A stretch of DNA of 64,000 bases from positions 1 to 64,000 of the forward strand of contig CALEYL010000032.1 in assembly GCA_937926205.1 (NCBI GenBank), given 5' to 3'. The position numbers were made by a program, and so were the translations under genes. The notes under the pieces were generated by a model. The model ran no database searches and was not told the DNA's origin. It was given only the letters and a program-made list of their open reading frames with translations. Position 1 is the stretch's first letter; each line of letters starts with the position of its first letter. The DNA is from an uncultured Saprospiraceae bacterium (lineage in GTDB: Bacteria; Bacteroidota; Bacteroidia; Chitinophagales; Saprospiraceae). Below are positions 50,634-60,090 of the stretch, in pieces.

Positions 50634-51869
50634 TTGAAATTTTCAGAATTTGGCTTAAGTGCCGCTTTATTAGAAGGGTTGGATGCGATGGGAATCGAGA
50701 CGGCAACGCCTATACAGGAACAAGCAATCCCCGCCATTCTCAGTGGAAAAGACGTGCTCGCCTGTGCCCAAACGGGCACCGGGAAGACTGCCGCTTTTTT
50801 GCTGCCTATCTTGCATAGTCTTACGGATCAACCTCAGGATCATATAGATACGTTGATATTAGAGCCTACTCGCGAACTTGTTGTGCAGGTAGATCAGCAG
50901 TTGGAAGGCTTTTCTTATTTTACAGGTGTCAGCGCTATCCCGGTTTATGGTGGCCGCGACGGGCAGTCTATGGAACAGGAAAAACGCGCGTTGAAGCAAG
51001 GTGCTTCTATTATTGTCGCCTCGCCCGGACGCCTGATTGCGCACCTCAATATGGGGTATGTCAATCTCAAACACCTGCGCCATCTGGTACTCGATGAGGC
51101 GGATCGCATGCTGGACATGGGGTTTGCACCCGATATCATGAGTATTGTCAACCAACTTCCCCGCAATCGTCAAACTTTGCTTTTTTCAGCAACCATGCCT
51201 CAGCAGATCCGGCGCTTCGCCCGTGAATTGATGCGGCAACCGGTAGAAATCAGCCTGGCCGTTTCAAAGCCGGCAGAAAATATCCTGCAGGCGGTTTATG
51301 AAGTGGAAGACGATATGAAAGCTGCTTTGACTTCCCAACTACTGGAGGGGAAAAAACGCCTGGAACGCATCATCATTTTTGCCAGTACAAAAATCAAGGT
51401 AAAGGATCTGGCGGGCCAACTTGGTCGTATGGGGATGAATGTCGCCGATGTCCATTCCGACCTCGATCAGGAAGTCCGCGAAGAGCGCATGCGAAACTTC
51501 CGAAGCGGCTCCCTCCGCATTGTAGTGGCTACAGACGTTCTGGCCAGAGGTATTGATGTAAAAGGCATTGATCTGGTCATTAACTACGACGTGCCATCAG
51601 ACGGAGAAGATTATGTCCACCGTATCGGACGAACTGCCCGGGCAGATGCATCCGGGGTAGCCCTGACATTTGTAAGCCGGAAAGACCGCCGGAAATTCGA
51701 CCGTATTGAACAAACCATAGGCATGAAGGTGCGCCGTATGCCCCTGCCGGCAGACCTTGCTGCTCACATGCAGTCAGCAAAATCAGCAGACCGTAGCAGC
51801 AGCAGCGGCAATCGCAACAGCAAACGTCCTCAGCAACGTCGCTTTAACCCGCGTGGGAAAAAGCAGTAA
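50634..51869 (+). CDS. DEAD-box RNA helicase, RhlE-like
   Basis: The enzyme of about 411 residues unwinds RNA using ATP. All helicase motifs are present: AQTGTGKTAAF (I), PTRELVVQV (Ia), VLDEADRMLDMGF (II), FSATMP (III), ATDVLARGIDVKGIDLVINYD (V) and HRIGRTARA (VI). A basic tail of Ser/Asn/Arg follows (RSSSSGNRNSKRPQQRR), typical of RhlE-like proteins. Start choice is open: GTG at 50607 gives MYYVPNSYQL, but it lies beside a possible promoter (ATATTTGTG), while TTG at 50634 gives the family-like LKFSEFGLSAALLEGL. It is convergent with the hybrid sensor gene, 5 bp between stops. Confidence 0.9.
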   Translation: MKFSEFGLSAALLEGLDAMGIETATPIQEQAIPAILSGKDVLACAQTGTGKTAAFLLPILHSLTDQPQDHIDTLILEPTRELVVQVDQQLEGFSYFTGVSAIPVYGGRDGQSMEQEKRALKQGASIIVASPGRLIAHLNMGYVNLKHLRHLVLDEADRMLDMGFAPDIMSIVNQLPRNRQTLLFSATMPQQIRRFARELMRQPVEISLAVSKPAENILQAVYEVEDDMKAALTSQLLEGKKRLERIIIFASTKIKVKDLAGQLGRMGMNVADVHSDLDQEVREERMRNFRSGSLRIVVATDVLARGIDVKGIDLVINYDVPSDGEDYVHRIGRTARADASGVALTFVSRKDRRKFDRIEQTIGMKVRRMPLPADLAAHMQSAKSADRSSSSGNRNSKRPQQRRFNPRGKKQ

Positions 51870-51874
51870 GGGGT

Positions 51875-54800
51875 TTACTCATAAGCCGAAGGGCTTACTC
51901 CAAATTGTTTCCTGAATTGCTCCCGGAAATGTTTAAGGTCAGTATAACCGACCGTATAAGTGACTTCTGCTACTGTGTGCTGGCCGCTGGCCAGTAAAGC
52001 CGCCGCTTTTTTCAGCCGGCAGGTCCGGATGAGGTCGTGTGGCGTTTGGTCGGTCAATGCCTTTAGTTTTCGATACAATTGCGTCCGGCTCAGCAACACG
52101 CCTGAGGCGAGCTGATCTACCGAAAAGGCTGAATCCTCCAGGTTCTCTTCAATAATACGTACAAGGCTGGATAAAAATGCATCATCTAAAGAGGCATTGG
52201 GATCGGTTTCTATGCCTTTGAAGTCGAGTTGTCTGTTGTACTTCTCGCGTAGTTTTTCCCGAATCAGAATAAGATTGCGCATGCGCAACTTCAGAAGATG
52301 AAGGTTAAAAGGCTTGGTAATATAATCGTCTGCTCCGGTCTCCAGGCCATCGATCTTGAAAATCAATGAAGTTCGTGCGGTTAACAGAATGACGGGAATA
52401 TGGGACGTGAGTACATGCGTTTTCAGGTTCCTGCACAACTCAATGCCGTCCATTTCGGGCATGGCCACATCGCTGATGATCAGGTCGGGTGGGTTTTCCA
52501 GGGCCTGGGCAAGACCCGCTTTCCCGTTGGCAGCCTCTTTAATTTCATATTCATCCTCAAGATTTTGACACAGAAAACGGCGAATGTCTTCATTGTCTTC
52601 TACCAAAAGCAATTGATGTTTTTTAGCGCCGTCTTCTAAGTGCTTAACGATGGTATTTTGTGAATAGACAGGAGCCTCTTCCAGGGACGCCGGCACCGAA
52701 GTATATGCTGCGGCAGGTTCATTATTTGGTGGAGAAGGTTGGATATCTGCCGGTTCAAAATGGGTATTGCCGAGTGGCAGGAACACTGAAAAGGTACTGC
52801 CTGTGCCTGGCTTGCTGGCTACATCCACACGCCCATGATGACGCTCAACCAACAGTTTTACCAAAGCTAAACCAATCCCGGTTCCTTCCTGAGTGCCCCG
52901 AACGGGAGCGTGGTCTGCAACCTGATAAAAGCGTTCAAAAATCCGTGTTTGCTGGCTTTCGGGAATACCACTTCCCGTATCACTGATCCGCAGGCAGGCA
53001 AACTGCTGACCGCCTCCTGAATCAGATTGGTGTATTTCTACCTCAACCCTGCCTTTATCAGGTGTGAATTTGAATGCATTAGACAATAAATTGTAAGCAA
53101 CCTTTTCCATTTGTTCCCGATCAAACCAGACTTTGAGGGATGGAACCTCCGTAGAAAAAATCAGTTCAATTTCCCGCTGCATGGCCCAGCTTTTGAACGA
53201 CAGCGTAATTTCTTCAATAAAAGAGACAAAATCATCTTCGGTTACATGCAGTTTGGTCATCCCCTCTTCGCCTTTCCGGATATCCAGCAGCTGGTTGATC
53301 ATAGTGAGCAAGCGAGAGGCATTGTGGTGCATCAGGCTGAAGGTTTGATAAAATGCCCTGTCAGTACGCGCTTCCCGGATAAGCTGTTCCAAAGGAGAAA
53401 TAATGAGGGTTAACGGCGTTCTGAGCTCATGAGAAATGTTGGTGAAAAACTGCGTCTTAATGCGGTTCACTTCTTCTAACTTTTCGCGCTCTACGCGTTC
53501 AATCGCCAGTTTTTTCCGCAGATCGAACCGGGTTAGTTCCACGCGACGAATCCCGTAAATGATACCGATAGCGGTAAGGCCATACAGGAGATAAGCCCAC
53601 CATGTTTTCCACCAGGGGGGTAAAATACGGAGTTGCACCGTGGCCGGCTTTTCATTCCATACCCCATCGCTGTTGGTTGCTTTTACCATAAACGTATAAT
53701 CGCCGTGCGGCAAATTGGTGTATTGAGCCAATCTCTGTCCGGCGTCTACATAGGTCCAGCTTTTGTTAAATCCCTCGAGCTTGTAGGCAAATCGGTTTTT
53801 TTCCGGATAATCATATTGCAAAGCCGCAAATTCAAACGCCAGCACATTTTGAGCGTACTCCAGCGTAATTTGTGGAGATTCTGTGATGCTTTTGTCTAGA
53901 ATCAAACGACCGGAATCTCCGGACTGCCCGGGAGCAACAGGGTTATTGAAAAGCCGGAAACCTGTGATTGCCACTTCCGGTACCTTGTTGTTTTTTTTAA
54001 TTCTGGATGGATCAAAAAAAGTCAGCCCATTTACCCCGCCGAAAACCATGATTCCGGCCGAAGGCAAGGCGCAATTTGCCGGTTCGTAAAAATAATTGCC
54101 CTGAAGGTCGCCGGAACTGGTGAAATTAACGGTTTGCCCCTGAGGGTTGAGACAGGAAATACCATTTGTTTGTGTGCTGTACCAGATATTTCCCTGGCTG
54201 TCTTCAATAATGCCTCTGATGATTTCATTAACCGCAGTTCCTTTTTCAGAAAAATGGCGGAAAGTATTTGCGCCAGGTTCCAGCATATCCAGGCCGCCCT
54301 CTGTGCCGATCCAGAGGTTTTTTCGGCTGTCAAGGAAAAGATAATTCACAACGTTGTGGCAAATGCTGCTTGAATCTGCTTCGGAGTGGAGGTGGTTGGC
54401 CAGCAGTTTCAGCGTTTTCTTTTTCGGGTCGAAAAAGAGTTTAAGCAAACCACCGCCCCGGGTAGCCACCCAAAGAATGGAGCCTTGCCCTTCTTTGGAT
54501 TCCAGTATGTTTACGTTGGGAAAAGCCTTGAAATTAAAAGTCTGAGCATCATCTGATTGGGTGAAATGTTGGAAACGACCTTCCATTTCATCATAGCGGC
54601 AGATGCCGGCATCCCACATGCCCAGCCAGATGCCGTCTTTTTCAGAATCAAAAACCGTCATCACATAATCGTCGGGCAACCCGGGTTTTCCACCTTTTGA
54701 AAAGTGGGTAACCGGCCCTTCCGGTGGCGGTCGGGTTTCAGCAAAACGCCAGACTCCGGCGCCGTGGGTAGAAACCCAGACATAGCCTTTACGATCGAGT

Positions 54801-56107
54801 GTCAGGTAAGAAATCATGTCAGCAGCAGTTGAAGTTGTATGCGGCTGCAGGCGAATTTGCCGAATCTTTTTTTGCTGAAACTGTCCGTTTGACAAAGGCA
54901 GGTAAAGCAGTCCCCCTCCACGTGTGCCTATCCATAAACTTTCGCTGGCCTGTCCGCGCACCAGAGAAGCCGTGACATTGGAATTGGAGTTTTTGATGGG
55001 ATCAGGAGTCAGATGAAAAAACGGTTTCGCCTTAAAGTTGATCCGGTTGATGCCCTTCTCTGTGCCAATCCAGAAAATGCCGCCCCGGTCTTCGAATAAT
55101 GACCTTACCGCATTATTTGTGATGCTGAAACGATCGTCATTTCCGGAGTAAAATCGCTGAAAAGCGCCATTACCGGAAGCCATTCGGTTCAGTCCGTGAA
55201 AGGTTGCCAGCCAAAGCGTCGAATCCTCTTTTCGCTCCAGAATGTCGGTCACATAATTGTTGCTTAGGCTCGATGCATTATCCGGATCGTGTTCAAAGTG
55301 CCGTATAGACTTCCATTTACCTGATTGAGCAGGGATGTAACTGGCCTTTTTTAATCCCCCCTTGGTCCCGATCCACAGGGTATTCGGCTCGTGAAGGGCA
55401 TATTTTATCCGGTAGATAAAATGGTGAAATTCGGGATTTGTTTCAGCTGACGGCGCTATCTCGTATCGCATGATATGCCATCCCTGTGTGTTAGGTTTTC
55501 TTACAATTCTGTTCAGTCCATCAATGGTGCCTACCCAGATCGAACCATCCGGTGCAGTGCAAAGACTGTAAATAAAATCGTTGGAAAGGCTGGCATCGTC
55601 ACCAGGCTGCCGGTAAAAATGGGAAAAACGCCGGGTTTCAGGATCCAAACGATTCAGACCTTTGTCCGTCCCGATCCAGATAAACCCGTTATCGTCTTCG
55701 CACAAAGCCCAGACATTGTTGTTGCTGAGACTGTTGGCATTGTCCTGTTCCCGTTGAAAAGCAATGAAACGTTCTTTATTCCGGTCAAAAAGGTATAGCC
55801 CGGCGTTGGAAGTCCCAACCCACAACCTTCCTTTCCGGTCTTCGAGCAATGAAGTTACTTTATTGCTGCCAAGGCCGGTTTCTGTAGATTGTTTAAAAAA
55901 ACGAACCTCGTATCCGTCGTATTTTGCCAAACCCAACCAGGTTCCAAACCACAAAAAACCTTTGCGGTCCTGCAGAATAGACGTAATGGTACCCTGATCC
56001 AGGCCCAGATCAGCTTTGATCTGTTCAAATCTGAAATTTGGGCTTTGACCGCAAAGACCCTGGATCATAGCCATCAACAAAAATAAGATGCAGCACAATC
56101 TTCTCAT
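51875..56107 (-). CDS. Hybrid two-component sensor/regulator (HTCS) for glycan sensing
   Basis: The 1410-residue protein carries a whole signalling pathway. A signal peptide is followed by two beta-propellers of repeated Reg_prop units (about 25-760; GFLWFGTWLGLAKYDG, GLGSNKVTSLLEDRKGRLWVGT) and a Y_Y_Y domain, all periplasmic. Then come a membrane segment near 843-860 (WWAYLLYGLTAIGIIYGI), HisKA with FFTNISHELRTPLTL (phospho-His near 893), HATPase, a receiver domain (LLLVEDNEDIRRF; phospho-Asp in DLIISDVAMPEMDG near 1210) and an AraC-type DNA-binding domain at the C-terminus. In related systems the propeller binds an oligosaccharide released from the target polysaccharide. Position indicates control of the adjacent mannan genes. 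Confidence 0.95.
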   Translation of the reverse strand: MRRLCCILFLLMAMIQGLCGQSPNFRFEQIKADLGLDQGTITSILQDRKGFLWFGTWLGLAKYDGYEVRFFKQSTETGLGSNKVTSLLEDRKGRLWVGTSNAGLYLFDRNKERFIAFQREQDNANSLSNNNVWALCEDDNGFIWIGTDKGLNRLDPETRRFSHFYRQPGDDASLSNDFIYSLCTAPDGSIWVGTIDGLNRIVRKPNTQGWHIMRYEIAPSAETNPEFHHFIYRIKYALHEPNTLWIGTKGGLKKASYIPAQSGKWKSIRHFEHDPDNASSLSNNYVTDILERKEDSTLWLATFHGLNRMASGNGAFQRFYSGNDDRFSITNNAVRSLFEDRGGIFWIGTEKGINRINFKAKPFFHLTPDPIKNSNSNVTASLVRGQASESLWIGTRGGGLLYLPLSNGQFQQKKIRQIRLQPHTTSTAADMISYLTLDRKGYVWVSTHGAGVWRFAETRPPPEGPVTHFSKGGKPGLPDDYVMTVFDSEKDGIWLGMWDAGICRYDEMEGRFQHFTQSDDAQTFNFKAFPNVNILESKEGQGSILWVATRGGGLLKLFFDPKKKTLKLLANHLHSEADSSSICHNVVNYLFLDSRKNLWIGTEGGLDMLEPGANTFRHFSEKGTAVNEIIRGIIEDSQGNIWYSTQTNGISCLNPQGQTVNFTSSGDLQGNYFYEPANCALPSAGIMVFGGVNGLTFFDPSRIKKNNKVPEVAITGFRLFNNPVAPGQSGDSGRLILDKSITESPQITLEYAQNVLAFEFAALQYDYPEKNRFAYKLEGFNKSWTYVDAGQRLAQYTNLPHGDYTFMVKATNSDGVWNEKPATVQLRILPPWWKTWWAYLLYGLTAIGIIYGIRRVELTRFDLRKKLAIERVEREKLEEVNRIKTQFFTNISHELRTPLTLIISPLEQLIREARTDRAFYQTFSLMHHNASRLLTMINQLLDIRKGEEGMTKLHVTEDDFVSFIEEITLSFKSWAMQREIELIFSTEVPSLKVWFDREQMEKVAYNLLSNAFKFTPDKGRVEVEIHQSDSGGGQQFACLRISDTGSGIPESQQTRIFERFYQVADHAPVRGTQEGTGIGLALVKLLVERHHGRVDVASKPGTGSTFSVFLPLGNTHFEPADIQPSPPNNEPAAAYTSVPASLEEAPVYSQNTIVKHLEDGAKKHQLLLVEDNEDIRRFLCQNLEDEYEIKEAANGKAGLAQALENPPDLIISDVAMPEMDGIELCRNLKTHVLTSHIPVILLTARTSLIFKIDGLETGADDYITKPFNLHLLKLRMRNLILIREKLREKYNRQLDFKGIETDPNASLDDAFLSSLVRIIEENLEDSAFSVDQLASGVLLSRTQLYRKLKALTDQTPHDLIRTCRLKKAAALLASGQHTVAEVTYTVGYTDLKHFREQFRKQFGVSPSAYE

Positions 56108-56147
56108 GATCCCTGTTCACTTGCCGAAAAATTTCGAAACATGCTTC

Positions 56148-57347
56148 TTATCCAACGGGCATGCGTTGCATGACTTCCATGCAGGCACGTCCGTTATGAT
56201 ACGGACATTTCCACTGACTCACTTTGTCTTCTGTGGTGATGGGCTCACCCTCCCGGTTTACCCGCCAGTACCATTCTCCGAGCACCGGATCTTTCAGGTA
56301 TTTTCCAATGAACTGCCAAAGCAAAGCGGCGGCATCGTAAAAGTGGGTTTCCCCGCTGATGTGCCAGGCATTCAAAAAACCCACCAGTCCTTCAGCTTGT
56401 GGCCACCAGTGTTTGTCGGTATCGGTTAATCCGTTCTGGTCCGCTTCGTTCAGGATGCTGCCATCCTGATCGAAACCTTTCTCCAATACCGCAGCAGCCA
56501 TTTTTACTGCCATTTGGCGCGATTGCTCAATTAACTTATTTTCCCCGAGTACTTCTGAGGCTTCTGTCAGCAGCCAACTGCATTCAATGTCGTGTCCGAA
56601 AGAAATTTCATGCGATTTAACCTGCCAGTCTGCATCAAAAAAGAGGTGCATTGCAGCAGACTCCGGCGCAATAAATTTAGTAAAAAATAGCTCAACCAGA
56701 CCTTTCAGGGCTTCTTTAACCTGTTTGTCGGCCGGCTTTGCCCGCAGCAGGTTGGTGTAAGCCTCCAGAACATGCAGGTGGGTGTTCATGGTTTTTGCCT
56801 CATTGGCATCCTTTTCGCTGAGGCGCAAATCCTCAAGCAGGTACCAGTCGCGGCTATAGGCTTCAAGATAACCGGCTTTTTCCCGATCACGGCTGAAGCG
56901 TTCCAGCAGGGCAAAAGTCTCCAACGCCTTGTTGATGGCTTCTTCTTTTTGGCTCAGCAGGTAATATTCCGAAAGCGAATAAATGGCGAATGCCTGGGCA
57001 TAGACTTGCTTTTTGGTATCGTGGGGAAGCCCCCGGTGGTCAAGGGTCCAGAAAAAACCGCCTTCTTCCCGGTCCCAGAAAAAACGGAGCAGGTAATCGA
57101 AGGCCCGGTCTGCCATGCGCCGGTATTCGGGGTGCGACATCCTGCGTGCAGCGGCCGAAAAGGTCCATAAAATGCGGGTATTTAAGATGATTCCTTTTTC
57201 AGCCTCCGGATAAATTTTCCCCTGACCATCCATGCGACCAATAAAACCGCCCTGTTCGTAATCCGGCGCATGAGCCATCCACCAATCGAGAATTTCAATC
57301 AATTCGCGCTGAACGCTGGCTATGGTAAAAGCTGGCTGTAGCATCAT
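56148..57347 (-). CDS. Cellobiose (mannobiose) 2-epimerase
   Basis: The 399-residue cytoplasmic enzyme of the N-acylglucosamine 2-epimerase family has an (alpha/alpha)6 barrel. The catalytic-site histidine motif EISFGHDIECSWLL and WWPQAEGLVGFLNAW and GEWYWRVNREG match cellobiose 2-epimerases, as does the 390-420-residue length. In a mannan pathway it converts mannobiose to mannosylglucose for the GH130 enzyme encoded just upstream. N-acetylglucosamine 2-epimerase is the alternative, made unlikely by the neighbours. It lies 40 bp from the sensor gene. Confidence 0.87.
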   Translation of the reverse strand: MMLQPAFTIASVQRELIEILDWWMAHAPDYEQGGFIGRMDGQGKIYPEAEKGIILNTRILWTFSAAARRMSHPEYRRMADRAFDYLLRFFWDREEGGFFWTLDHRGLPHDTKKQVYAQAFAIYSLSEYYLLSQKEEAINKALETFALLERFSRDREKAGYLEAYSRDWYLLEDLRLSEKDANEAKTMNTHLHVLEAYTNLLRAKPADKQVKEALKGLVELFFTKFIAPESAAMHLFFDADWQVKSHEISFGHDIECSWLLTEASEVLGENKLIEQSRQMAVKMAAAVLEKGFDQDGSILNEADQNGLTDTDKHWWPQAEGLVGFLNAWHISGETHFYDAAALLWQFIGKYLKDPVLGEWYWRVNREGEPITTEDKVSQWKCPYHNGRACMEVMQRMPVG

Positions 57348-57382
57348 GCAGGTATGTGTTTGTTTAAAACAAGATTGAGGGG

Positions 57383-58573
57383 TTATTTGCCAGATCGGAG
57401 CTGGCTGTTGTGGTTCAGATTTTTTTGGATCAGGGCAATGCGCTGCGCCACACTGGCTGCCGATCTGAGGCCGTCAGCTGGCGTGTTGTGCACGTAATCG
57501 AGCAGTTTTTCAATGGTCGTTTTTGCCACATGCATGCGGGTATCTGAAGAGCCGTAGTAGATGAAAACTTCGTTCTGTTCATTTACCAGCCAGCCATTGC
57601 TGAAAACGACATTAGAAACATCCCCGACGCGCTCTTCCCCTTCAGGCGCAATAAAATGTCCGCCCGGCAATCGGGTCACCCGCCACGGTTCGTGTAAGTC
57701 GGTCAGAAAAAGGTACAACACATATCGCAGCCCTGCTGCCGTGTTGCGAACGCCGTGAGCCAGGTGCAACCAGCCCTGGTCCGTTTTGATGGGTGTTGGA
57801 CCCTGGCCGTTTTTGACTTCTTTTATGGTGTGGTAAACTTTTGCATCAATGACTTTTTCTTCCCTGACTTCGGCGTGTTCCATGCTTTCGGTAAGCCCCC
57901 AGCCAATGCCGCCGCCGCTGCCCACATTGATGAAGCCATCCTGAGGACGGGTGTAAAGGGCATATTTCCCATCGACAAACTCAGGGTGTAACACCACATT
58001 GCGCTGCTGACCTGAGTAGGAAATCAGATCTGGCAGGCGTTCCCATTGCTTTAAGTCCCGGGTGCGGGCAATGCCACAATTGGCCACTGCTGCCGAGGTG
58101 TCGTCCGGCCGGCTCAGGTCTTTTCTTTCAGTGCAAAAAAGACCGTAAATCCAACCGTCGGCGTGTTGGGTCAGGCGCATGTCATAAACATTCGTATCCG
58201 GATCATCGGTTTCAGGTAGTTGGATCGGAAAATCCCAGAACCTGAAATTGTCAACACCATTCGGACTTTCTGCCATCGCAAAAAAGGATTTTCGGTCATT
58301 GCCTTCCACCCTGACCACCAGCAGGTAGCGCCCGTCGAGATAAAGTGCTCCGGAGTTAAACGTTGCATTGACGCCCAACCGCTCCATCAGGTGAGGATTG
58401 GTTTCTTCATCCAGATCATAGCGCCAGAAAACGGGGGTATGCGCTGCCGTTATCACCGGGTTTTTCCAACGGGTATAAATGCCATTGCCTGCCGGTAACT
58501 CTTCGTTTTGGCGACAAATCAAGGCTTCATATCCTTCGAGAAGCGCAGCTTTTTTTTCCAAAAAAGTGATCAT
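57383..58573 (-). CDS. GH130 4-O-beta-D-mannosyl-D-glucose phosphorylase
   Basis: The protein is 396 residues from Met at 58573 (MITFLEKKAALLEGYEALI). It is a five-bladed propeller of the GH130 family, subgroup 1: NVYDMRLTQHADGWIYGLFCTE contains the catalytic aspartate, and GVNATFNSGALYLDGRYLLVVRVEG, HGVRNTAAGLRYVLY and YYGSSDTRMHVAKT are conserved. It phosphorolyses mannosylglucose to mannose-1-phosphate and glucose in the cytoplasm. Its neighbours (epimerase, symporter, mannanase) complete the pathway. It is 38 bp downstream of the symporter gene. Confidence 0.9.
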   Translation of the reverse strand: MITFLEKKAALLEGYEALICRQNEELPAGNGIYTRWKNPVITAAHTPVFWRYDLDEETNPHLMERLGVNATFNSGALYLDGRYLLVVRVEGNDRKSFFAMAESPNGVDNFRFWDFPIQLPETDDPDTNVYDMRLTQHADGWIYGLFCTERKDLSRPDDTSAAVANCGIARTRDLKQWERLPDLISYSGQQRNVVLHPEFVDGKYALYTRPQDGFINVGSGGGIGWGLTESMEHAEVREEKVIDAKVYHTIKEVKNGQGPTPIKTDQGWLHLAHGVRNTAAGLRYVLYLFLTDLHEPWRVTRLPGGHFIAPEGEERVGDVSNVVFSNGWLVNEQNEVFIYYGSSDTRMHVAKTTIEKLLDYVHNTPADGLRSAASVAQRIALIQKNLNHNSQLRSGK

Positions 58574-58611
58574 GGTTTTTGTTTTTTGTGCTGTATGGAA
58601 AGTCCAGGTCC

Positions 58612-60033
58612 TCAAACACTGTCAGAGGGACGGCGTTTCTGTTCCAGATCAACGCCGATCTGCTCCATAAAACGTTCATCCAGTTGGTAAAAATAGATAA
58701 ATGCGGCTGCCAGCAAGGCGCCTGCGCCGGCAAAAACACTCATCATCAGGCGGATACCCAGGAGGGCCGACTCGCTTTGAACGACATTGGCCTTAAATCC
58801 ATAAGCTGCCAGGAGCCACCCACTCAGCGCACCGCCCAGTGTCCAGCCAAATTTTTGAGACATGGAAGAAGAAGAAAAAATAAGACCGGTGGCCCTGCGT
58901 CCGGTTTTCCACTCCGAATAATCTGAAATGTCGGCGTACATGGACCAGATAATGGGCAATACGATGCCGGCGGAAATGCCGATCAATACGTTCAGCAGGA
59001 ACATCAGCTCAAGTTGATTGGGTTGTAGGAAGTACAACACAAAACTCAACAGCGCGGATAACAGTACCGATACCAGAAAAGTCTTCTTTTTGCCTATGCG
59101 CGACGAGATCGGCCGGGCGAGTAAAACGCCTGCAATATTGGTAGCCAGCCAAATGCTCATGTAATAAGAAGCCAGTTCGCCCTGAGTAAAAGGGTATGAT
59201 TTTCCAAAAAAGTCAATCGTTTGATCTCCAACGTAATATTTAAAATAGAACAAAATGGAGCCATCGCGAAGTGAATTGAAAATCAACACAGAAATGGCGG
59301 CGCCAAGCATGATGAACCAGGGCTTGTTGCGGAGCATATCGCGCAGGTCGTCTTTCATCGGAGCCTGTTCTTCCTGCATCGGTTTCAGTCGTTCCCGGGT
59401 GCCGGCAAAAGTCAGGATGAAAAAAGCTGCAGCCAGGACGGCGTATACCGCTACGGTCCATTGGTAACCGGAAGCAGCGGAAGCTGAGTCGCCTTTTCCA
59501 AAATATTCGACCAGATAGTTGGCTGTAGCGGTTACAAAAAGGCCGCCGGTAAAAGCGCCGATGAAACGAAAGGATGCGAGGGAAGTGCGCTCTGAAGAAT
59601 CAGCCGTCATCACTCCCATTAGTGAAGCGTAAGGTACATTAACAGCCGTATAAACCATCATCATCAGCGTATAGGTGGCGTAGGCGTAGATGAGTTTTCC
59701 GTTCGCACTCAGATCCGGAACAGTGAAGGTCAGGACGCCGATAATGGCAAAAGGAACCGCTACAAACAGCAGGTATGGCCGGAATTTACCCCAGCGCGTA
59801 TGGGTTCGGTCTGCAATAATCCCCATCATCGGATCATTGATGGCATCCCAAACCCGGGTGACTAAAAACATGGTGCCAACTGCAGCAGCTGTAATGCCAA
59901 AAACGTCTGTATAAAAAAACAGAAGGAACATGGAAAACAATTTCCAGAACATGGAAGAAGCGAAGTCGCCGCAGGCATAAGCCAGCTTTTCAGAATAGCG
60001 TAGCCGGTTTGAGCCGGTATTTGTGGTGCTCAT
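58612..60033 (-). CDS. GPH-family glycoside:cation symporter
   Basis: The 473-residue inner-membrane protein has 12 segments of the glycoside-pentoside-hexuronide family, with the start MSTTNTGSNRLRYSEKLAYACGDFASSMFWK, VTRVWDAINDPMMGIIADRTHTRWGKFRPYLLF, and KKKTFLVS loop motifs. Gene order points to import of mannobiose or mannosyl-disaccharides from the periplasm with sodium or protons. It lies between the mannanase and the phosphorylase. Confidence 0.92.
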   Translation of the reverse strand: MSTTNTGSNRLRYSEKLAYACGDFASSMFWKLFSMFLLFFYTDVFGITAAAVGTMFLVTRVWDAINDPMMGIIADRTHTRWGKFRPYLLFVAVPFAIIGVLTFTVPDLSANGKLIYAYATYTLMMMVYTAVNVPYASLMGVMTADSSERTSLASFRFIGAFTGGLFVTATANYLVEYFGKGDSASAASGYQWTVAVYAVLAAAFFILTFAGTRERLKPMQEEQAPMKDDLRDMLRNKPWFIMLGAAISVLIFNSLRDGSILFYFKYYVGDQTIDFFGKSYPFTQGELASYYMSIWLATNIAGVLLARPISSRIGKKKTFLVSVLLSALLSFVLYFLQPNQLELMFLLNVLIGISAGIVLPIIWSMYADISDYSEWKTGRRATGLIFSSSSMSQKFGWTLGGALSGWLLAAYGFKANVVQSESALLGIRLMMSVFAGAGALLAAAFIYFYQLDERFMEQIGVDLEQKRRPSDSV

Positions 60034-60090
60034 GATTGTTCTTTTTCAGGTTTCCGGCCGAAAAGGAGCCAAAAGCCCGGGTTAGGTGCA